DNA of 64,000 nucleotides from Flavobacterium sp. GTDB lineage: Bacteria; Bacteroidota; Bacteroidia; Flavobacteriales; Flavobacteriaceae. The notes beneath the pieces are model-generated. The model did not search any database. It was not told the origin of the DNA and worked only from the letters and a program-made list of their open reading frames with translations. The first letter of the stretch is position 1. Each line of letters begins with the position of its first letter. The DNA is taken from the NCBI GenBank assembly GCA_030153045.1, contig JASLID010000056.1:1-64000 (forward strand), written 5' to 3'. The position numbers were made by a program, and so were the translations under genes. Positions 59,995 through 64,000 of the stretch are shown one piece after another.

Positions 59995-61416
59995 ATGAAT
60001 TATACTACAGCACTAAATAACAAAATATTCAAAATTATCGCTCAGGCAGCCGAAGAACTTAACGTTGACAGTTATGTGATTGGTGGTTTTGTACGCGATT
60101 TGATTTTAGAACGCAATCATAAAAAAGATATTGATATTGTTGCCGTTGGCAGTGGTATCGAACTCGCTCTTAAAGTATCTCAACTCATTCCGCATCAACC
60201 CAAAGTTCAGGTTTTTAAAAACTATGGAACAGCCATGTTGCGTTATGAAGACATGGATATCGAATTTGTAGGAGCCAGAAAAGAAAGCTACAACCATGAC
60301 AGTCGAAATCCAATTGTAGAAAACGGAACTTTAGAAGATGATCAGAATCGTCGTGATTTTACCATCAATGCTTTAGCGCTTTCATTAAACGAAAGAAATT
60401 ACGGTGAATTACTTGATCCTTTTGACGGATTGACCGATTTGAAAAACAAAACTATTAAAACACCTCTAAATCCGGACATCACCTATTCTGATGATCCTTT
60501 GCGAATGATGCGTGCCATCCGATTTGCATCGCAATTGAAGTTTGAAATTGAAGACGAATCATTAGAAGCCATTTCGAGAAACAAAGACCGAATTAATATC
60601 ATTTCAGGTGAACGAATCGTTGATGAATTAAACAAAATTTTACTTTGCGATACACCTTCCATTGGATTTTTATTATTGTATAAAACAGGACTATTAGATA
60701 TTATTCTTCCGGAATTGACTGCTTTAAATCAGGTAGAAGAAATTGAAGGTCATACGCATAAAAACAACTTTTACCACACGTTAGAAGTAGTCGATAACAT
60801 TTGTCCTAATACCGATGATGTCTGGTTACGCTGGTCGGCACTATTACACGATATAGGAAAAGCACCCACCAAACGCTTCAGTAAAAAGCAAGGCTGGACG
60901 TTTCACGGACATGAGTTTTTAGGCGGAAAAATGACGAAGAAAATCTTCGAGCGTTTGCACATGCCATTAAACCAAAAATTGAAATTTGTTCAAAAAATGG
61001 TTATGATGAGTTCGCGACCTATTGTTTTGGCCGAAGATATTGTAACAGATTCGGCGGTACGTCGTTTGGTTTTTGATGCTGGTGAAGACGTAGAAAATTT
61101 AATGACCCTTTGTGAAGCCGACATCACTACAAAGAATCCTAAAAAATTCAACAAATACCATAACAATTTTAAAATTGTACGTCAAAAAATTGTAGAAGTT
61201 GAAGAGCGTGACAAAATACGTGTTTTTCAACCACCTATTTCAGGAGAAGAAATTATGGAAATTTTTGATTTAAAACCTTCAAGAGAAATTGGAGTTTTGA
61301 AGGAAGCTGTAAAAGAAGCGATTCTAGAAGGTGAAATTCCAAACGAATATCAAGCCGCCTATGATTTTGTTTTGAAAAGAGCTGAAAAAATGGGTTTGAA
61401 AAAAGTGACAAAGTAA
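59995..61416 (+). CDS. CCA tRNA nucleotidyltransferase / poly(A) polymerase family, with HD domain
   Basis: The 473-aa protein has the class II nucleotidyltransferase head: VIGGFVRDLILERNHKKDID (about 26-45; GG..R..L and DxD), RRDFTINALALSL (about 117-129), DPLRMMRAIRFASQLKFEIE (about 161-180), followed by an HD domain with WSALLHDIGKAPTK (about 273-286) and FHGHEFLGGKM. It completes or repairs the CCA end of tRNA. The ATG at 59995 (MNYTTALNN) is used; an earlier in-frame start at 59974 would lie in the hairpin repeat. heme A synthase follows after 13 nt. Confidence 0.92.
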   Translation: MNYTTALNNKIFKIIAQAAEELNVDSYVIGGFVRDLILERNHKKDIDIVAVGSGIELALKVSQLIPHQPKVQVFKNYGTAMLRYEDMDIEFVGARKESYNHDSRNPIVENGTLEDDQNRRDFTINALALSLNERNYGELLDPFDGLTDLKNKTIKTPLNPDITYSDDPLRMMRAIRFASQLKFEIEDESLEAISRNKDRINIISGERIVDELNKILLCDTPSIGFLLLYKTGLLDIILPELTALNQVEEIEGHTHKNNFYHTLEVVDNICPNTDDVWLRWSALLHDIGKAPTKRFSKKQGWTFHGHEFLGGKMTKKIFERLHMPLNQKLKFVQKMVMMSSRPIVLAEDIVTDSAVRRLVFDAGEDVENLMTLCEADITTKNPKKFNKYHNNFKIVRQKIVEVEERDKIRVFQPPISGEEIMEIFDLKPSREIGVLKEAVKEAILEGEIPNEYQAAYDFVLKRAEKMGLKKVTK

Positions 61417-61429
61417 CAGCGTAATAAAG

Positions 61430-62455
61430 ATGAAAAAGAACTTTACCACAATTGCTAAAACCGCTTTAATCTTGGTTTATTTAGTAATCATTGCAGGTGC
61501 TTTAGTTAGAATGACAGGTTCAGGAATGGGATGTCCTGATTGGCCGAAATGTTTTGGTTATTATATTCCTCCAACAGATGTAAAAGAACTGACATGGGCT
61601 GAGAATCGCGTTTTTAAAAAAGGGATGGTCATTATTAAAGACGAAACTTTATTAGTCGCTAAAACCGATTTTAAAACAGGAACTACTTTTGAAATTGAAA
61701 ACTGGGAAAAATATACCAAACACGATTATGCTATTTTCAATCCATTACACACTTGGGTCGAATATGTGAATAGATTATTTGGTGCTTTAGCTGGATTAGG
61801 ATGCTTTTTAATGGCGATTGCTGCTACTAAATTTTGGAAAGAAAATAAAAAAATAACGTTGCTTTCCTGGCTTGTCGTTTTTATGATGGGATTTCAGGGA
61901 TGGTTGGGAGCAACTGTAGTATATTCGGTATTAAATCCTGTCAAAATAACAATTCATATGGTCATGGCATTACTCATTCTTGCCGTGATTTTGTATATTA
62001 TTCAATTGGCCAAGCCAAAAGAAACACCTAAAATTTTCAATGCTACTTTCAGAAATGTATTGTGGATTTCTCTTATTTTAACGCTAATCCAAGTGGTTTT
62101 AGGAACACAAGTACGTCAGTTTGTTGATGAGGAATTGAAATCAGGAATTGAAAATGAATCACTTTGGCTAAGTAGTCCTGAATGGAGTTTTTACTTTCAC
62201 CGAACGTTTTCGTTTGTTGTCTTTTTTACCAATTTCTTTTTATACTTGAAAAACAAAAAGCTGCATTTAGGTTTTGACAAAATTAATTGGGTAATGGCGC
62301 TTATTTTCGCTGAAGTCTTTTCAGGAATTGCCATGTATTATTTGCATTTCCCTTTTGGAAGTCAGGCGATACATTTAGTAATTGCTTCTATTTTATTTGG
62401 AGTACAATTTTATTTGATTTTAGAAGCTAGGAAAACTACCCAATCCATTCTTTAA
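61430..62455 (+). CDS. Heme A synthase (COX15/CtaA family)
   Basis: The 341-aa inner-membrane protein oxidises heme O to heme A for cytochrome oxidase. It has eight or so helices, with family motifs VRMTGSGMGCPDWPKCFGYY (about 27-46), PLHTWVEYVNRLFGALAGLG (about 105-124; heme-ligand His), MGFQGWLGATVV (about 153-164), ITIHMVMALLILAVILY (about 173-189) and FHRTFSFVVFF (about 256-266). The last 20 nt overlap the end of the convergent LytTR gene. Length is somewhat long for CtaA but usual for COX15-type in Bacteroidota. Confidence 0.93.
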   Translation: MKKNFTTIAKTALILVYLVIIAGALVRMTGSGMGCPDWPKCFGYYIPPTDVKELTWAENRVFKKGMVIIKDETLLVAKTDFKTGTTFEIENWEKYTKHDYAIFNPLHTWVEYVNRLFGALAGLGCFLMAIAATKFWKENKKITLLSWLVVFMMGFQGWLGATVVYSVLNPVKITIHMVMALLILAVILYIIQLAKPKETPKIFNATFRNVLWISLILTLIQVVLGTQVRQFVDEELKSGIENESLWLSSPEWSFYFHRTFSFVVFFTNFFLYLKNKKLHLGFDKINWVMALIFAEVFSGIAMYYLHFPFGSQAIHLVIASILFGVQFYLILEARKTTQSIL

Positions 62456-63188
62456 AGTCACCCACTCTTTCTCTCGCTACAATCACCTCATCATCATTGT
62501 AGGTTGGTAAAATGACTTTCAATCGGGAATTACTGTGTATTTGAATTTCCTTAATACCTTTCATTGGAACAATAAATTTTCGGCTTACGCGATAGAAATC
62601 TTTTGGATCTAATTCGGTTTCAAGTTGTTCTAGAGTACCGTCTAATAAGTAATCGCGATTGTCTAATGTGTGCAAGTAAGTACCTTTGTTTTCACTGTAA
62701 AAACATTCTACCTCATCGACATTAATCAATTTTAATTGTTGCCCTATTTTGACAGTAAAACGTTTTTTATAGTTTTTATCAACTGGATTGACCAACATTT
62801 TTTTGATCATCTCAAAATCTAATGATAAGTTTTGAGGCTGATTCCTAGCTTTGAATTTGTTGACAGCCACTTCCAAATCATCTTCATCGATAGGCTTCAA
62901 TAAATAATCGATACTATTGAGTTTGAAAGCTTTTAAAGCGTATTCATCATAAGCCGTTGTAAAAATTACTGCGCTTTTGATGTCGATTTGCTCAAAAATT
63001 TCAAACGACAAACCATCAGACAGTTGAATATCTAGAAATATCAAATCGGGATGTACATTGTTATTGAACCAATTGATTGATTCTTCTACCGAATGTAACA
63101 TGGTATTGACTTGCAATCCTAATTTTTCTACTTTACGCTGTAACAAACGAGCTGCTGGCTTTTCGTCTTCAATAATGATGATATTCAT
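62436..63188 (-). CDS. LytTR-family response regulator
   Basis: The 250-aa protein has a receiver domain (about 1-118) with IIIEDEKPAARLLQRK (about 3-18; acidic pocket), LIFLDIQLSDGLSFEIF (about 50-66; phospho-acceptor D55), ITTAYDE-like VIFTTAYDEYALKAF (about 76-90) and KPIDEDDL, and a LytTR DNA-binding domain (about 140-245) with FYSENKGTYLHTLDNRDYL and FYRVSRKFIVPMKGIKEIQ. A cognate 2TM-type histidine kinase is expected just beyond the window, since its neighbours are 2TM proteins. No kinase is seen within. Confidence 0.94.
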   Translation of the reverse strand: MNIIIIEDEKPAARLLQRKVEKLGLQVNTMLHSVEESINWFNNNVHPDLIFLDIQLSDGLSFEIFEQIDIKSAVIFTTAYDEYALKAFKLNSIDYLLKPIDEDDLEVAVNKFKARNQPQNLSLDFEMIKKMLVNPVDKNYKKRFTVKIGQQLKLINVDEVECFYSENKGTYLHTLDNRDYLLDGTLEQLETELDPKDFYRVSRKFIVPMKGIKEIQIHSNSRLKVILPTYNDDEVIVARERVGDFKEWIG

Positions 63189-63262
63189 ATTCTGAGGTTC
63201 TAAGGTCCTAAGTTTTTATTTATTCTTTATTTGCTTCTTTTTCCTAAAACTTTCATCTGAAA

Positions 63263-63580
63263 TTATTCCCACTTATCGTGATTTTCCTTTTCCATGAACT
63301 CTTTAATTTTTCTTTCTTCCCATTTTTTTCCAAAAATAAGATGATGCCCAAAAACGCTAACCCCATGAGCTACTAAACCAATTCCCCAAAAGAAAGCAGT
63401 GAAAAAGTTTTCAAATTTAAAATAACTTTCTCCTGGTTCAAGATTACTGATATTAAAAAAAACAATCAGGATATTAAACATAATATAAGCCATCAAATGC
63501 GAATAAAATCCCTTGATACGTCTTATCCTTTTTTGAGCATCTTCATAACGCTCTTCAAAATTGTTATTATAGTTTTCCAT
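63263..63580 (-). CDS. 2TM-domain protein 1
   Basis: The 105-aa protein has two hydrophobic helices (about 24-45, AYIMFNILIVFFNI, and about 63-84, FFTAFFWGIGLVAHGVSVFG) with a charged C-terminal tail (KKWEERKIKEFMEKEN). This is the 2TM domain found alone or at the N-terminus of flavobacterial histidine kinases. Start at MENYNNNFEER is chosen because the paralogue at 63589 begins in the same place; an earlier ATG at 63598 would overlap that gene's stop. Confidence 0.88.
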   Translation of the reverse strand: MENYNNNFEERYEDAQKRIRRIKGFYSHLMAYIMFNILIVFFNISNLEPGESYFKFENFFTAFFWGIGLVAHGVSVFGHHLIFGKKWEERKIKEFMEKENHDKWE

Positions 63581-63588
63581 AGCTAGAA

Positions 63589-63894
63589 TTATTTCCATTC
63601 ATTTTTGCGTCTTTCATCTTCCTCCATGTATTCTTTCATTTTACGTTCTTCCCAATCTTTGCCTAAAAAAGGCAGGTAATTGAACACGCGTAATCCGTGA
63701 AAAATAACTCCTATTCCCCAACCCAACATAGGCCAATAAAACCACAACTGATCTGGTGATGTTTTTAAATTAATAAACAATAATGCAAGGTTTACTACTA
63801 TGTAAGCGGTAAGGTTTCCGTAAAAACCTTTAATTTCTTCTACTCTTTTCTTCGCTTGTTGAAAGCGCTCTTCTTCTGTATAATTGCGTTGCAT
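63589..63894 (-). CDS. 2TM-domain protein 2
   Basis: The 101-aa paralogue has the same plan: KKRVEEIKGFYGNLTAYIVV (about 15-34), second helix FYWPMLGWGIGVIFHGLRVF (about 52-71) and the tail KDWEERKMKEYMEEDERR. Conserved positions with 2TM protein 1 are the GFY before helix 1, G-x-G in helix 2, and WEERK. It ends 8 nt before the ATG of protein 1 and follows protein 3 after 2 nt, so the three are one operon with the LytTR gene. Confidence 0.88.
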   Translation of the reverse strand: MQRNYTEEERFQQAKKRVEEIKGFYGNLTAYIVVNLALLFINLKTSPDQLWFYWPMLGWGIGVIFHGLRVFNYLPFLGKDWEERKMKEYMEEDERRKNEWK

Positions 63895-63896
63895 GA

Positions 63897-64000
63897 TTAT
63901 ATGTTTTTTTGATTATTTGATTCTTCAAATTCCAAAATTTTATTAATTTTTCTCTTTTCCCATTCGCTTCCAAAAAGTACTTCGGTTACAAAAACATCAA
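63897..64000 (-). CDS. 2TM-domain protein 3, C-terminal part (cut by window edge)
   Basis: The minus strand reads DVFVTEVLFGSEWEKRKINK and on to a stop at 63897-63899. The FGxxWExRKI segment matches the tails of the two preceding 2TM proteins. Only about 33 codons are visible; it could be a further small 2TM protein or the end of something longer. Confidence 0.7.
   Translation of the reverse strand, partial: DVFVTEVLFGSEWEKRKINKILEFEESNNQKNI

Overview
The window is a chromosomal segment from a Flavobacterium-like member of the Bacteroidota. Evidence is the strong AT bias, the many candidate TAnnTTTG (-7) promoter elements, the scarcity of Shine-Dalgarno sequences, and family-restricted genes such as the DUF5606 protein beside peptide deformylase, 2TM-domain proteins with a LytTR regulator, an OstA-like protein and a DUF349 protein. 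I see no rRNA, tRNA, CRISPR array, insertion sequence or prophage.

Layout. (1) 1-3127, minus strand: the edge of a surface-polysaccharide locus (membrane peptide, Wzx-like flippase, FemAB/GNAT-like protein) and a TRIC-type channel. (2) 3293-4081: a SpoU rRNA/tRNA methyltransferase. (3) 4527-16404, plus strand: a 14-gene tellurite/stress (ter) operon. It holds a 44-codon ORF with a TerD-like N-terminus, a HAD protein, a phosphoribosyltransferase-like protein, two TerD pairs bracketing TelA and an unrecognised 321-aa protein, two TerY-type vWA proteins, a PP2C phosphatase, a kinase and TerC. The vWA/phosphatase/kinase set looks like a phospho-signalling unit controlling a membrane-associated TerD/TerC complex. 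(4) 16615-30911: housekeeping genes (rel, a Fur-family regulator, purA, ClC channel, OstA-like, class III aminotransferase, TPR, aroE, SET-domain, DUF349). (5) 30947-37706, minus strand: secreted proteins, mazG, DUF5606, def, mqo, ruvX and a methyltransferase. (6) 37784-37994: a striking array of palindromic ~22-bp units in the divergent gap before dapD. (7) 39029-43598: LPS-core type genes on alternating strands (Kdo-kinase-like, GT9, GT2, deacetylase).

(8) 43601-59219, minus strand: a 16-gene glycan operon with gaps of at most 19 nt. It encodes pseudaminic-acid synthesis (pseB, pseC, pseF, pseI, PseH-like GNAT), a PhyH oxygenase, FdtA/FdtB-type amino-sugar enzymes, gmd and fcl for GDP-L-fucose, and six glycosyltransferases or candidates. 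The PseG nucleotidase is not visible; a double-GNAT protein occupies the place where PseG or a PseG-GNAT fusion is often found. (9) 59334-62455: threonylcarbamoyl-AMP synthase, CCA-adding-like enzyme and heme A synthase. (10) 62436-64000, minus strand: a LytTR response regulator and three 2TM-domain proteins, the last cut by the window edge.

Two repeat types link distant gaps. One is a hairpin element starting TTGTCATT, present as near-perfect inverted repeats at 38945 and 59911. The other is a related ~75-bp element at 25890 and 28851, in opposite orientations around the TPR-aroE-SET block.
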